The notes under the pieces: model-generated
The model's database searches: none
The model's input: the letters and a program-made list of their open reading frames with translations, nothing else
Told to the model about the DNA's origin: nothing
Part shown: piece by piece, positions 10,492 through 23,329 of the stretch
How the letters are laid out: each line of letters opens with the position of its first letter
Position numbering within the stretch: position 1 is the first letter of the stretch
NCBI GenBank assembly: GCA_947650285.1
Contig: CANTFL010001425.1
Span: 62,001-126,000, forward strand
DNA from: Hyaloperonospora brassicae
Lineage: Eukaryota; Oomycota; Peronosporomycetes; Peronosporales; Peronosporaceae
Direction of reading: 5' to 3'
Length of the DNA: 64,000 nucleotides
Program-made: the position numbers and the translations under genes

Positions 10492-12327
10492 ATGACGTCT
10501 TTTGTACGACGACGATCGCTGCTGCTGCTGCTACTTCTGCTGCTTTGGACGCAAGCCGCAGACGCGTCGACGGCCAGAAGTCCGTTACGGGACGTGTTCA
10601 TGCCGCCGCCCGCACGTGCGCACTGCCGCGTGTTTGTCGTCGCAGCGAGAACGCACACGCGCGTGCTGGTTCTGCAGAACGCGTACGAGCAGGACGCGAT
10701 CAATGTGTACGACCACGTGCCGGTCGTGTCGTCGATCTTACAGGGAACACTCGAGCACAATTCGAGCAACGTGCAGATGGACGAGAAAAAGGCCACGACC
10801 CAAGCGTTTCAGATCTTGCGGCCGGCAATGGATCTTGCTGCTGAGTGGCTGAAAAGCCGCGACGACCCGCGCCGGTGTTTCGCCCACTTTCTTGTCGCGG
10901 ATTCCGAAGTGCCAGCTGGTTTTCCAGCACCCGACGACACGACGACCGCAGCGTCACGTGTGACGAGGCGTCTTGAGCAACTCAGGGACATGGCGTGGCA
11001 CGACCGTGACTTTCCGTTTGCTGTGGACGAAAGACGCCAAGAAGACGACGACAGCGTCCCGTCGAGTGGGATAGTGTCAGCTGCGTGGCGTCTCTATTTC
11101 CACGTGGTTGGGATCAACTACTTCTCCGAGCGCGTGGCGCCATCACTCAGTCCTGGCCAAGTTGAAGTGTTTGGACTGGTGCACGTGGATGCAGGGGGAC
11201 ACGCTGGACAGTCTCGGTTCGAGTCGGACGCGAATGCTGCTGCAGTGGTCTTCGATGTGCGTGAACGATGGCGACGCGGCAAACGACAGCGCCAGACAAA
11301 CGTCGTGCTGAACTCTAGTGACTTTTACGGCTACGAGTATGCTGGGTTTGGACGCCAGCAGGTGCAGCAGGCGGTAGTCAAGCTGAAGCACGCGAAGAAC
11401 AACAGTGCCGACGCTGTGCAACATCCGTGCTTCTTTCGAGGTCACACATTGGTCGTGGAAGATGTGAACGTGACTGTGGAAGGCGCGGGGGATGCCGATG
11501 AGTGCATGACACTGCTCCGGTCGCATATTGCCGCGAGCAATGTAGATTGTCCACCTGAGAGTTTCTGCTTTTTAGGAGGCGTGCCCCAACCACAAAAGTC
11601 TGGGTCCTTTTACGCGTCAGGAGTGCTACAACGAGCGGTGCTTCGTGCAAATCGCGTGTTGGAGCACGTGAGCAATACACACAACGAGGATGATGTGAGC
11701 CCGCTGATGTTACCGGCCCCGTCGCTCCTGGCGCTTCGACATGCTGCCAAGACTCTGTGTGAGCTGCCGTTTGAAGACGCAGCAGCCGGGATGGTACGTC
11801 CACATTCAACTGCGCTAGAGGCGGCATCTCTAGCCGTTGTTATGGAAAAGACGATTGAGCCGCCTAGTGCTCTATGCTTCGACTTGAGCTACACGGTGGT
11901 ACTACTCGAGCAGATTGGTGTCCAGGATTATGATGAGCGCGTCCACTTTGTTGACAGCTTCCGAAGGCAACCGATGGAACACGGATCGGTGCCGGATGAA
12001 GCTCACAGCAGTTCGTTTGAACTGGTGGCATGGCTGACAGGTACCTTTTTATACCTAGAGGCGCTTCAGCGCAGAGTAACATTCTCTCTCGAGTCGGAGT
12101 TGTTAGCGGAGCAGCTCAGCGCTGGGCTTCCCCTCGGCTGGAATCTAAGTATGCTGGTGTTTCTCGCAGCATGCATCTACTTGTACCTTACAACCGGGCG
12201 CCTAGCGGTCTCTGGACGAGCTAGAAGGGGCTCAAGTGGCTACCATCGTGTCGTGAATGGAGGGGCCAAGGCAAAGTACGAGGACATGACACGATCGATC
12301 ACGTTTGTAGACGATGCTCGAGATTGA
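10492..12327 (+). CDS. CD39/apyrase-like type I membrane protein with degenerate catalytic motifs
   Basis: A single-exon 611-aa protein. It has an N-terminal signal peptide (long Leu run, residues 9-19), a luminal domain, and one C-terminal transmembrane segment at ~548-566 followed by a basic tail. Remnants of the GDA1/CD39 fold are seen: residues 48-58 (FVVAARTHTRV) occupy the place of the DxGST phosphate loop, DAGGHAGQ (233-240) matches apyrase conserved region 4 (DxGGxSTQ), HPCFFRGH (311-318) and LCFDLSY (461-467) match later family signatures. The first phosphate loop lacks its Asp-Gly-Ser residues, so it may be catalytically dead or altered. If active, it would hydrolyse nucleoside di/triphosphates in the secretory pathway. 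Family placement is moderately sure; activity is doubtful. Confidence 0.65.
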   Translation: MTSFVRRRSLLLLLLLLLWTQAADASTARSPLRDVFMPPPARAHCRVFVVAARTHTRVLVLQNAYEQDAINVYDHVPVVSSILQGTLEHNSSNVQMDEKKATTQAFQILRPAMDLAAEWLKSRDDPRRCFAHFLVADSEVPAGFPAPDDTTTAASRVTRRLEQLRDMAWHDRDFPFAVDERRQEDDDSVPSSGIVSAAWRLYFHVVGINYFSERVAPSLSPGQVEVFGLVHVDAGGHAGQSRFESDANAAAVVFDVRERWRRGKRQRQTNVVLNSSDFYGYEYAGFGRQQVQQAVVKLKHAKNNSADAVQHPCFFRGHTLVVEDVNVTVEGAGDADECMTLLRSHIAASNVDCPPESFCFLGGVPQPQKSGSFYASGVLQRAVLRANRVLEHVSNTHNEDDVSPLMLPAPSLLALRHAAKTLCELPFEDAAAGMVRPHSTALEAASLAVVMEKTIEPPSALCFDLSYTVVLLEQIGVQDYDERVHFVDSFRRQPMEHGSVPDEAHSSSFELVAWLTGTFLYLEALQRRVTFSLESELLAEQLSAGLPLGWNLSMLVFLAACIYLYLTTGRLAVSGRARRGSSGYHRVVNGGAKAKYEDMTRSITFVDDARD

Positions 12328-12978
12328 AGTGCGTGCGAATGCTGTCGCGGTCATTGGAGCTGTATCGATTCGATTACGCTAACATGTGTGCAGCTGTCGT
12401 ATGCTAACATCGAGCCTAAACAAACCTAAAAGTCGATGGGCGCCAATGCACAATGCTGGCGTCTTCTCCCTCTTCTGTGAAAAAACTGAACGTGGACGTG
12501 TAGTATTCCTCTCTTTTTTGGTTGGGCCGTACCGGTCAGCCTGGGCTGTTGAAACTCCTCAATCGATAACGAATGACACACGGTCAGATGTTGTCGAACA
12601 CTTGCTATCTGCAACTTTTACAAGTCGGATCTTAACGAAACTAGTAGATGCACTATGTGACGGTGTGTACACATCGAATGTCACCTTCGTTAAAAAGATT
12701 GCGTGTTTGGCAACGATCGAATCGAAAGGAGTAGGATACTCTAGAGGTGACGGCGTGCTAACTACGTGATGAGTGTATCGAACCAGTAAGTAGTTCAACA
12801 GGCACGAATTTGGACACATACGATTCTTGTGTGTCCATGGGCTGTAGAGTCTTCAGCCATGGTTGTCATATGTCCAGAAGCCGTTATCACGTCAACAAAA
12901 AGAAGCCATGTTTGGTGCACGAACGTAGGCAGATTTTTCTTCGTCCCTAATCATTTGTCGTTGGCAATCAGCTCACCT

Positions 12979-13022
12979 AGGACTGGTGTTGACTGCCTAA
13001 TGATGCAGTCAACACCAGTCCT
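12979..13022. repeat. Perfect 18-bp inverted repeat, 8-nt loop
   Basis: Arms 12979-12996 and 13005-13022 are exact reverse complements. It lies in non-coding sequence. It could be the residue of a small hairpin-ended element. Confidence 0.85.
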
Positions 13023-13067
13023 CAGACGTAACGGGTGTAGAGCACGGTCGACGCATTGGCAATGCTG

Positions 13068-13162
13068 CATTCTAAGAATGCATTTACTGGGCTACAACAT
13101 CCATTTCAAAGCACACCATTCTAAGAACGCACTATTAACGGACTACAACTCCATTCCGAAGC
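13068..13162. repeat. Two imperfect ~45-bp direct copies
   Basis: Copy A (13068-13112) and copy B (13117-13162) share CATTCTAAGAA, CTACAAC and CCATT blocks in the same order. They look like an old tandem duplication. Confidence 0.5.
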
Positions 13163-14782
13163 TCCGGTGTGCATGATGGTGACGTATCTTCAGCAGCGCC
13201 AGATCTATCAGTTTTGTTTACTGACCCCGTTTCTTCAAAGTGGTTCAGCAAAATTTCTGCATCGTCGCCCTGTGGCGTCATTTAGTTGAGCAGCTTAGTT
13301 GCAAAGCCATTGGGCTGGACTTTGACATCACGATATGATGAGGAATGTGACAAGTGTAGACACGTGGTGTCGACACTCTTATATACACGGCGACGCGGAA
13401 GCATACAGCGTTGATAGTGATAAAACAAGTGATCCAGTATGGGCGAATATCGTCATCGTACAGGATGGACGTAAAACGTAAATATCGGAAGCTATAATTC
13501 TTTCGGCCGCCTAAACGCACAAATACATGTACTGGATTTTCATCACGGTACTTCAACTTTTATGCCAATAGTTTGTGGTAATTCGTTTCCCTTAACATAT
13601 CACAAGTAGAAGATAGCTCACATTCTTTTCGTTATGAGTAGATCCTTTTGTAAGATGTGCTCGTGGAAAACGATTCGTTATATGGCCACGTATACTGTCA
13701 TCTATTTGCTTACGTAGGCTATTGGTATCCATGTAGCATCTTTGAGTCTGGACCTACCTACTATCTGAAGTGTGCAGCAGCCGCACTGCTACTTCATCCG
13801 TCGACGCCAAACTATCATTTTTGCGGCTAAATTTATGTGCATACTAGACACAAAAATTGGTCATGACGCTTGCTCGCTTCTTACTTACATTAGTAGACGA
13901 CAGCAAAGTTTTTCATGCGCGTTGCATGCAGATGATGCAAATTTTAGTCGCACGGGCTGATTTACTAGTATCATCAGAACGATACACTACCAAAAATAAG
14001 CCGAGGCAATTAGCAGTCGAGACCAATAACATGGTGAATACAGCTACTGTGGAAAGATATAGACATCCGGACGTCAAACTAGATGCAAGCTTGCTTTACT
14101 TAGTGGCATCTCGAACAGCTCAAGCATACTTTGAGGGCTTATTCATCCCGTCAGAACATGATTCCGACCCAAAACGAGTGACACGTCGAGGGTTTTTCTA
14201 GTCGGCGCGACGTCTACCAAATATAGAGACGCTTTAAATTACTATAAGCAAAACGCCTCCTATCACTGGACCCTGTACTATTTGCGCGTGGATCATGTCG
14301 GTATACATACGCAGACTAGCTCTGGCAACGACTTCAACACGATGATTATGAATGACGTAGTATCTGGTAGAATCGAGATCGCGTCAATAGAACAATGAGA
14401 TCCGGAACTGCAACACTACTTCTAGATATCCAGTGATTATGGCGCTATCCACGCTTGAAGTCCTACGTTTTTGATGGCTGCACTTATCCACATTCGCCAC
14501 AATATAAACGATGCTCCGTCACAATGGCTTTACGAAGATCATGCGCAATCACGACCCGTTCCACGATGTACGAGTTCAAAGAATGTCAATATGAATATTA
14601 CCTCAGCAGCTGACACAATGTGTCCGAAGGCGATCTGGCAAATGTCACATTCCGCACCGGCAGTCTGCCCTGTCCGATTCAGTCCAAACAATGATAGCGT
14701 AGCGCACATTCTTCCGCGACTATTCACAATCATTTTTCGCTTCTGGGCACGCAAAAGCATACACCACTTTAGGGCAAAAGAG

Positions 14783-16585
14783 ATGCGGCTCCGTCACGTA
14801 CCAGCCGTCCTCGCGGCCGGAGTGATGGGGCTAGCGGCAGAGGCGTCAGCTGTTCCCGTAGACAACGTGTTCCACGAGTGGTACCCGTGCTCGACGTACA
14901 CTGTGTCGGACGGGACAGACAATGGCGATAACGCTGCCGAGTGCGCGATGTTTGCGGCTCCTCTATGTTACCCCGGCATCTGTGAGGCACCGACCAACGC
15001 AAAGCCGACGATCGACGTGTTTGTCAAGCGACTGTCGGCTTCGGTGGGCGATGCAGAAAAAGCGTCTAACGTTTGGCTCATTGCAGGTGGACCCGGTGCT
15101 CCCTCGACGGACTGTACGTGAAGGTCGTATCGATACAGTATCAGTATCCGAATCCTCCAAACTTATCGCCGACTCTTGTGTATTGAAGTGGAGTATCTTA
15201 TGGAGACGCTAAACTGGCGTCTAGAAGGAGCAGTCAACGTGTATACGATGGACCACCGCGGCACTGGACGCAGCACGCTACTCGACTGCGTGTCATCGCA
15301 AAACAAGACGAGTGGGTCTGCATCCAGCCGCTTGATTGATATATCTGAAGTCCCTTCATGTGCTGAAGAACTGCACGCAAAGTATGGAGATCTTTCTTCG
15401 TTCTCGACCACAAGCGCTGCCACGGACATCGCTGCCTTCATCTCCGCACACACAAATGGTGCAAGTACCGTTGTTTTCGGCGTGAGCTACGGAACGATGG
15501 TAGCTCAACGTTTGATGCACCTCAATCCTTTAAACGTGACTGGATACGTTTTAGACAGCGTCGTGACGTTTTCAGGAGCACCGAACGATATGGCACACTT
15601 CACGAACATGGACGCTGATTTTGGTGACGTGGGTGAGCGTTTCATGGCGCTTTGTGGGCAAGACAGCGACTGCAGCTCTCACTTCAGTGCCACTAGCGTG
15701 TCGACCACACTTCATAACGTGCTTTCGGCATTTGAGATGGACCCCAACTCAACTTGTGCTGCTTTGATACGAAACGTGAGTGAGGTAGAGCCGTCCGTTG
15801 TACTTCGACGGACACTAGGCAGACTTATCAAGGATTCCGAAACACGGCTCGTAATACCACCGTTAGTGTACAGGCTCCATCGCTGCGATGTGGATGATGT
15901 CGGCGTCTTGACACACTTCTTCGAGTCTAGAAAGGCACTCGGCTCTAAGCCGCATGGAGATCCGGGTCACATGTCTGTATTGCTCCACTATCTTATTTTG
16001 TTTTCCGAAATGTGGGAGACGCCTTCACCTTCCTACACCGAACTCCAAAATCGACTTGCAGATGTGAACATTGCAAGTGGAGCCGCCTTCTACACGCGTC
16101 GCTTTTACTGCGCGTTTTCGAAAGAAAAGTCGCCGGGTTGTGAGGAACCCGAACTTGGCAACTACGAAGCAGGCAGCATTATATATGCGCGTGATCAATT
16201 CTGGAACAAAACTGCTCTTATACCCAAGCAAGCCAGCGTGCTTCTGATGAATGGAAAACTAGACCCGCTGGCTCATTACCGATACGCCACGTCTTTATTT
16301 GAGTCGCTCGATACGCCCAGAAAGAAGCTCATACTGTTTGACTACGCACCGCATTCTATGATAGACTCCACATTTTTTGACGATGACGAAATTACTTGCG
16401 GTGTGGAGCTGCTAGCATCGTACGTCGCCAATAATGGTGATCTTGAACGTTTGGACAAGTCATGCATCGCTAAAATGCCTGTATTCGATATGACATTGAC
16501 GCCTGGTACCTTGGATAGCTTATTTGGCACCAATGAGGCGTATGACGGTGTCTTCATTCCAGCTAATCTTAGCGAAAGCGTTTGA
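14783..16585 (+). CDS. Secreted S33-family peptidase (alpha/beta hydrolase), 2 exons
   Basis: Exons 14783-15113 and 15189-16585 (75-bp intron, donor GTACGT, acceptor TGAAG) give 575 aa. The first ~23 residues are a signal peptide ending in EASA. Exon 1 ends just after the oxyanion motif GGPG. Exon 2 supplies the nucleophile elbow GVSYG (Ser210), the acid in GKLD (Asp469) and the His in DYAPH (His499), a complete triad. The family includes prolyl aminopeptidases and tripeptidyl aminopeptidases that trim short peptides. Four or more conserved Cys in the cap region and N-glycosylation sites fit an extracellular enzyme. A paralogue with the same intron position lies at 62112-63918 and a broken copy at 32135-40917. 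The intron is confirmed by the paralogue, which uses the same phase and acceptor. Confidence 0.88.
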
Positions 16586-17841
16586 TCGAGTAATGTGACG
16601 CTTAGGTGAATTGTAGAGACGAAGTCAATCATCATCCGTCTCGCTGAGCTTTTCAGCTGAGTCATGTAAAGCTGTTCTTTCTCTTGCTTGACAACACTAC
16701 ACAGCTTTTTGACATGCACATACATCTAAGGTTACCGTTCAAGTTCTGCGCTCAATGAAAAGAGTATACGCTAGTACGTACGCTACGTTATGGTCGATAC
16801 TTCCCATTGCCATCGCGACCAAAAAGTTAGCCTGATCCAAAATATGTGCGACGGTAGCTGACAATGTAAGTGTGAGAGATCACGCTCGCTGTACATCGTG
16901 AGTCGGCCTCATGAATTTCATAGGTCGGCTCGGCTTAGCATCTCTTCAGACATGAGCCGCTTCGAAGCAAATATCCATTGATGAATCAATCGCATTTGTG
17001 CGTGTGCGTCGTTGACCACTCGGAACTTGGCAGTCCAAAAATTCTCGTTTTACTTGTGTAGTTCACGTTTGTTTTACTTGCGTACTATATATTACATACC
17101 CCGCTGGTCCTGCAAATGGAGTCTCGACCTGTATCATATCGCCAGGGGGATCATCCAGTTCGAATCGATGGCTGCACCAAATCGCCCGCTGTGGTGCACT
17201 CTTCACAACTACATATTGTAGAATCTCACGTGTTTTTTGCAGAAAGGGTTACGTTCTTTCGCTCCAGACACAGAGGTTGTCGGAGATAAACACGTCCGCA
17301 TCTGCAGGCACAATTGGCTCTGCGTCCCGAAGTAGTAACCCTCTTGGATGAGAGGCGTCACTGAGTCTGTGGAATGAAAATGGCCGACGATGGAAGCTTG
17401 TCTGCGATGCTAGTGCCGAATTAACTGTCACTTTTCTTTGTACAGGCGTAGAAAGACAGCAGCATCACAGATTCACCTGTCAGCCATGGGCTGGTATTGT
17501 CTAGCTGCCATTCACCCTTACAAAGATGTACCAGTGTGTCTCGTTCATCTTCATCACCTTCTTACCCACATTGATTGACGACGGAGCGGCTCGACACAGC
17601 GTGTAAAGCGAAGTAAGTATCAAGAGCAAATGCATACCTTTCACTCTCCTACGTGAAAAGCCTGTCGACCATTCCGATTGTATTGTTTGTAGCGAATGCT
17701 CTTCTCTCGTCAACCTCCACTTGTTTGACAACGACACTGTAAGGACGTAAGCCCGTACGTGAGTTTAGCGGCACCTGTCTACACTGTGACAATGCAGGTA
17801 GCTTGTACAATGTCTCTACAAGCGGATAGTGCCCCGTTGTA
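16586..17841. other. Intergenic, probably includes a decayed LTR
   Basis: The last bases (about 17826-17841, GATAGTGCCCCGTTGTA) match the 3' end of the Gypsy LTRs in this window, so the upstream part probably contains a decayed LTR whose left end I cannot place. No gene was recognised. Confidence 0.4.
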
Positions 17842-18505
17842 CCTGTTGGCACAATGTGGTCCTCATCGATATTCCATCCAACGATTTCATGTCGAATTGG
17901 AAAGAGGATTGCTTTCGTGCCACGCGTGAAGAATCACGCTCATTTGAGCGATATCAAACGGGCGGCGGTCGAAAGGGCGAGTTCAACCTTTGGCAGACCA
18001 ACTGTCAACCCATACTGCTCACTCTGAAAGGAGGTGAGCAGCATGCAGCGCTTTCCAAGCTCATCATTCAGGAAATTGATATGGCGCAGGTGAAAGTGAC
18101 TTCGCTACGCCAGCAAGGTTCTTGATACACAGAACTGTTGAGATATCAGGGTCCCCATCTATTCGAACTATTGAGGCAGCAGAACCCATCGTTCTGCTCA
18201 TAATAGACACATTAACATCTACCGATAGCTTGAAGGTTGACATCGCTAATTGAAGGGATATAGATTGGACTTGCTGCTAAGATGGCTCGTCGAGTTAGAC
18301 AAAGCGATAAGGTTTTGTCGTACCACAGCAGAAGAAGATATGAAGGTTACATTGACCGAGTCAAACTTGACCAAACGTGCCAAACCTTGGACCCCAAAGC
18401 TCAAGCTGCACGACCCCATATGCGTTGGAGTCGTGGATGATCTTATCGGTCCATCTCAGACATACATTTGCCCGCCAAGGAGTCAGTACAGGGATCGATC
18501 GTAGC
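17842..18505 (+). pseudogene. Gypsy gag relic
   Basis: Directly after an LTR-like end, the sequence keeps the primer-site spacing of the intact elements (CCTGTTGGCACAATG versus CCTGGTAGCACTTTG). Conceptual translation in several frames then matches the gag of E1 and E2: FRATREE near 17910, GEQHAALSK near 18030, and LLLRWLVELDKAIR with KLKLHDP at about 18265-18415. Frameshifts and stops are frequent. Further pol parts are not recognisable downstream. Confidence 0.65.
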
Positions 18506-19669
18506 CTTCATTGTCCGTCGCGTGCGAGGTTGTGATCAGGCTGATACATGTACTGCCCGTTGAAAAGGTCGTTCAAAGCGGCATAGTTTGTCTCTGACGA
18601 TTGTCCGAAAAATATATCCAAACCGATGGTCTGCGCTTGATGAAGCTACATCACATCACATTTGCTATAGTGTGATCGGACTCAACGAGATTCGAGAATG
18701 AGAGAAGTCTTCGCGCGCATGAAGCACCCAATGTTTATGTGTACACGAATTGATGGGATCGACGGTGTCATATGTAACACAAGCTAAATTGAAATATATG
18801 ATCGACGCGTTGTGCAGCGCTTTTCTCAAACAAATTATTCTATCTCAGGGTAGGAAGTGCGAACAAAGAAGAGTCACGCCATAGTGGTAAGACGTCTAAT
18901 ACGAGCACTGTAAGCAAGCCGCAAGAAGGCCAGCAAGCAGGCGATTGCGTCTACCTTGATCCTACTTCGATCATATTAGACAAACAGGATCGTGAATTCA
19001 CCTTCGCATGCCATAGGCACTCACTCAGCGGACGGACTTGGCTGTTGCATGGCGAAATGAACAGCCTGTAGATGAAAGTTAACAAACCTTGCTGTCAGAA
19101 CTTCTGTCATAGCAATCAACATCATTAAGATAGAATTTGAGACCAAGTGACAAGCTACACCATTGAAGCATACACTACACTTCTACTGCAGCACTCGCCA
19201 TCAGCGTGAAGCCGAAAAAGAAAGGGTGGTAATATATACGTTCGAGTGATGATATACAAAGCATGATGTTAAGTCGAATGAGACAATGTAATATCTTTCC
19301 ATACGTCGGCGCGTGAAGCGAAATTGTAGTCAACTAAATCGTTCACACTATGAGCATGAGAAATGTTTCACACTATTCGGTCGATCCATTTATCTCACCA
19401 ACGAAATAGTGATAACCTCTCTAAAAATTGAAGGGCGTCACTTTCTATTCGATCCGCTTTCATGCTTATCATTGTAGAGTTTATCATGCCTAAATATTCT
19501 CACATGTCTTGAAACCGATAAGCGAGCGCGACGACGATGAGTATGAATACCTCTTTTGTCACGCACGTCCATGTAGGCTACTAGCCGGGTCAAATGGCTA
19601 CGTAGTGATGTATCTGACATAATGACGAATGCAAGCTAATAAGTTTAACCAACCGTCGTCGGCTTCTCG
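18506..19669. other. Decayed, no gene recognised
   Basis: Between the gag relic and the solo LTR. It is probably eroded retrotransposon sequence. No motif could be assigned. Confidence 0.35.
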
Positions 19670-20060
19670 TGTAACGGGGTAGCCCGTTACATGGAAATTG
19701 TCATTCTAGAGATAATGACAATAAAGAATATGAAGTTGAATATTCTTTGAACAATATCACTAAAGTGGTGATATTGATGGGTCGACCAAAGAGTCTGTTC
19801 ATTGGTTAATATCTTGATGATATCAACTCACCAATCGCCGCAAGACGCGCGCAATGAGCGGTGACGAGACGTCACCATGCACTCAGTTATATTAGCATAA
19901 TTAAGTTAAGTCAAACAGAGAGACAGTAACAAAAGACTTAATTATATTAATATAACAGTTCTGCTTTTACCTTACCTACGCTTCCTCGCTTGCCTTGTGT
20001 ACGTCTGTCGGGGCACCGATACCCTTGCGTTAAGTTCACGCAAGGGTGTGCCCCGTTACA
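19670..20060 (+). repeat. Solo LTR (Gypsy, E2-type) with 5-bp target duplication
   Basis: It begins TGTAACGGGG and ends CCCCGTTACA and is 391 bp, close to the E2 LTRs (392-393 bp), which it resembles along its length. The flanks are TCTCG at 19665-19669 and TCTCG at 20061-20065. A single LTR inside an intact target duplication indicates loss of the internal part by LTR-LTR recombination. Confidence 0.92.
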
Positions 20061-23000
20061 TCTCGCATATTAAAATAATAGTAGCTACATTCTAGCAAAG
20101 TCTTTCCCTTTTGTGCTTGTTGAGATTAAAAAAATTGTATGCATTGTACTCGTTCAGGCTCAACCTGAATCATATTCGTACCCCTCAGCTAGTTCGGAAA
20201 GCAGAAAGGAATAGAATTAGGCTGTTGATATTTATTCTTCATACTCTGAAGATGGATAGAAGACCTGCAATCCCAATGATTGAGTTTAGCGCCTAACTAT
20301 AAGCACACATGTCACTACCTTTCTATAAAGTGGATCGCGCGGACAAATTTGATCGCGCTGGAGTGGAGGGCCGCGATGGAGCGGCATATCGAGATGCATG
20401 GTCATGTAATTGAGTCGTAGCTGAACACACAATTCATATGTCGGAGGTGTAAGCTGCTCATACAGATACGCATGCATAAGCATCGGAAATCGCGAAGCTT
20501 GTAGGACGCTACCCAATCGAAGAAACAGAATAAGATATTTAGGAGCCACTTGTTGGAGTTTATGGCTTCGCGCTTGTGCAGGTAGCACACTTTGTCAATG
20601 ATCGCGAGGAAGTGCGTAACAAGAAGTAAATATATAAGATAGATGGATTCATTGTATATTTATATTAAATGTAAGCAAAAGCAACGCGCTTGTAGCGCGA
20701 GGAGAATCGTTTATACGAAAAACCTTCTTTAATTTAACATTTATGACTCCGGCTGACCCCATCAATAATCGCTCATCAATCAGTAGGTCGCACAATACTT
20801 ATCGTCAAAGGTCACTCCCGGTCTCTCTTGTCGAGTCGAGGCAATTTAGACACAAACGTGAGCTTCATTTCCAAAAACGAGGTAGTGTTTATAGAAGTGA
20901 ATGCCGTAGGCAGTTCCCGTTCAAGACTTGCTCTATTTTTACGTACCGATTCTTCGTTGCGAACGGCCATATCGCGCTAGGCCCCACGAACTTCCACCAA
21001 CACTCGATTTATATTAAGATTTGCGTCGCAATTAAAACTGTTACTCATGGGATAAATACGTTGCGATCACACAGAAAATTGTTTCCCTTACTACTCGAAG
21101 GAATAAATCTGAGTTATATAAGCATTTTTAGACGATCTTGAGCACCACGAATATAATCTTTGCTTCGAACATTATTTCTTTGTACTTGTACGTCTTGTTA
21201 ATCGCTAGCTAAAATGTTGAAAGTAGGTTCGCTGCTAGGCAAAAATCACTGCGGAAGCCTTATCAGATATAATGTTCATCACCGTACGGACGAAGATAAA
21301 ATGATACCAACTACATGATTTGTAGCTAGAACGAATCCGCATGTCGAGAATCGATGCAGAAAGATTTTTTTGGAGAAGCGGCCTTTAATCATTGCTATAA
21401 TAACTGTTCAGCGTGTTTGAACTCAGACCAGAGCGATAACAAATGACGGAGAATTATAAGATATATTATATAATCGAATTGCACACCGGTCAGGATATAA
21501 AAAGTGGACTAGAATCATAGAACGTAGAGTCAAGATCAATTTCGTTTTATCAACTGGTGCGAATGAGTACATAAGCGATACATATTAACACATATAAGTA
21601 AAATACCGTGATTCTTAATCGTAGATGAGAGATTTATTTTTGATGCGCAGTCTAGGATCGGCTTTGTATGACCGACTCATATGAGGACCATGTGAGGGTT
21701 TGTAGACAAAATCGTTTGATATTGTTGAAGTAATGGCAGTGATGCAATCTGCGTGATAGCTCGATCAGAATCGCAAAGAGCTTAACTCTCGAAGTAACGG
21801 ATAGGGGCTTCTAATAGGCGTGGACAAATGATATTACGTACGAATAGATAACCAAAGAATGTGACTGAGCCATATCATGTATACAAATAAAACTATGCGA
21901 TACACATACTACAACAGAATCAAAGAATGTAGCTGAGCCACATCATGTATTCAGGCAGCATACAATATGTGGAATTGCGTAAAGTAGGTGGTATTCATGA
22001 TGTATGTAAATGAAGTACGTTATATAAATTGTAGAAAATTACTGATCCACTTAATATTCAGCGCACACGATGACGTTTGCATTTAGTATGTCTGCGATTC
22101 AAATACAGCGATATAAGTGTACGCGATAAAATAGTATCATTTTGACTTGAGACTCCATCCATCATGAGCGCATTAGTAACGATACGTTGCTACTGGTTCA
22201 CGATCCATAATGCATAGGCAGACGGATTCGTAAACGAACATTGATTGGTCTTCCATAAAACTAAATCATGTTTTGCTCTTTAGCAGCACGTGTCATAATT
22301 GTTTTGGGTAAAAACTAATTGCCTTACCGACGTCATAAAATATCATCCATGAATATCCGATGATCATCCTGAATTATTATCTGTTTACTCAATTTCCCTC
22401 ATCAAGCCCTAGTCTTTCATAGGCCTCATTGATCCATATGCGAGAATTTAAAAGATCAAGAGATAGCTGAAGTTGTCAGAAGGCAAATTACTAAGCATCA
22501 AACCTAGGACAAGGCAATCTCAAGAAGGTCAGGCTGCCTTAGATAGTGTAACCGAAGCGTAATCGCAATCGTGTAGAAAATTACGCACGATTTAACCCCA
22601 GGTAACCTCCAAGAAGATATTATTCAGCGTCTATACAAGTCATTAGGTGAGTGAAACCCGATCTACTAAAGTAACACTCAGCAAGAGAGAACATTCATAC
22701 AAAACGTTGCAAATAATCTATCATCATATAGCCGCCCGTGCACCAATGTACAGTCGAAAAAACATCAGCAATTTTGTGAATCCCACTTCATGAAATGAAA
22801 TCCATATAAACGTAAAGACACGCGTATTCTTCCAATAGATTAAGTCGTTGACGACCAAACGCTTTCCATAAAAGACCTGATAAATAAATCGTGATACAAG
22901 CTCAACTTTATTCGGCATCATTTAGTCTACCATGAAGTCTGGAAGGCGGAGATCTATGGAGAATAAATTATGCTGTGCAGAGGTCTCGACCCCTCTTTGT

Positions 23001-23329
23001 ACAGGATATTTTCAATTCTTAATGTGCGTCTGTATCAGAAGCTAAAGTACTGCGCCTATGATTACAGTGCTTCTCGTTCAGGGTTTACGAATCTAGCGAG
23101 ACAATGCACCGTCCGACCGGAAGATATAAGGATGCAGATTCGACATTCATTTGAAGTTGCAACGACGTAGCAGACAATAACATATTCGGGGCCAGTAGAT
23201 TAGAAACGCACTGATAAGCTAGCAACGTCAAGGAAATTCGCAGGCTTGTTCAAGAAAGGATGTCCTAAAACTCAGTCTTGTTGTGTAGCTGCATCGGACG
23301 ATCAGTCATTCCTTAAGCCTAGAAGACCG
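20061..23329. other. AT-rich gene-free stretch
   Basis: No gene is recognisable. An imperfect ~32-bp direct repeat lies at 21851-21882 and 21919-21950 (AAAGAATGT, CTGAGCCA, ATCATGTAT blocks). The sequence is markedly more AT-rich than the gene island. Confidence 0.45.

Larger units (their letters stand above)
12328..14782. other. 2.4-kb intergenic region, no intact gene
   Basis: Several open frames up to 132 codons occur but lack motifs. It contains a perfect hairpin at 12979-13022 and a degenerate direct repeat at 13068-13162. The 3' end should include the promoter of the S33 gene at 14783. Confidence 0.4.

Noticed and set aside
8703..10796. Glycosyltransferase reading frame extended to 697 aa
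   Set aside because: The extra 160 codons run antisense through the start of the apyrase-like gene and are low-complexity; the Met at 10316 precedes a clear signal anchor.
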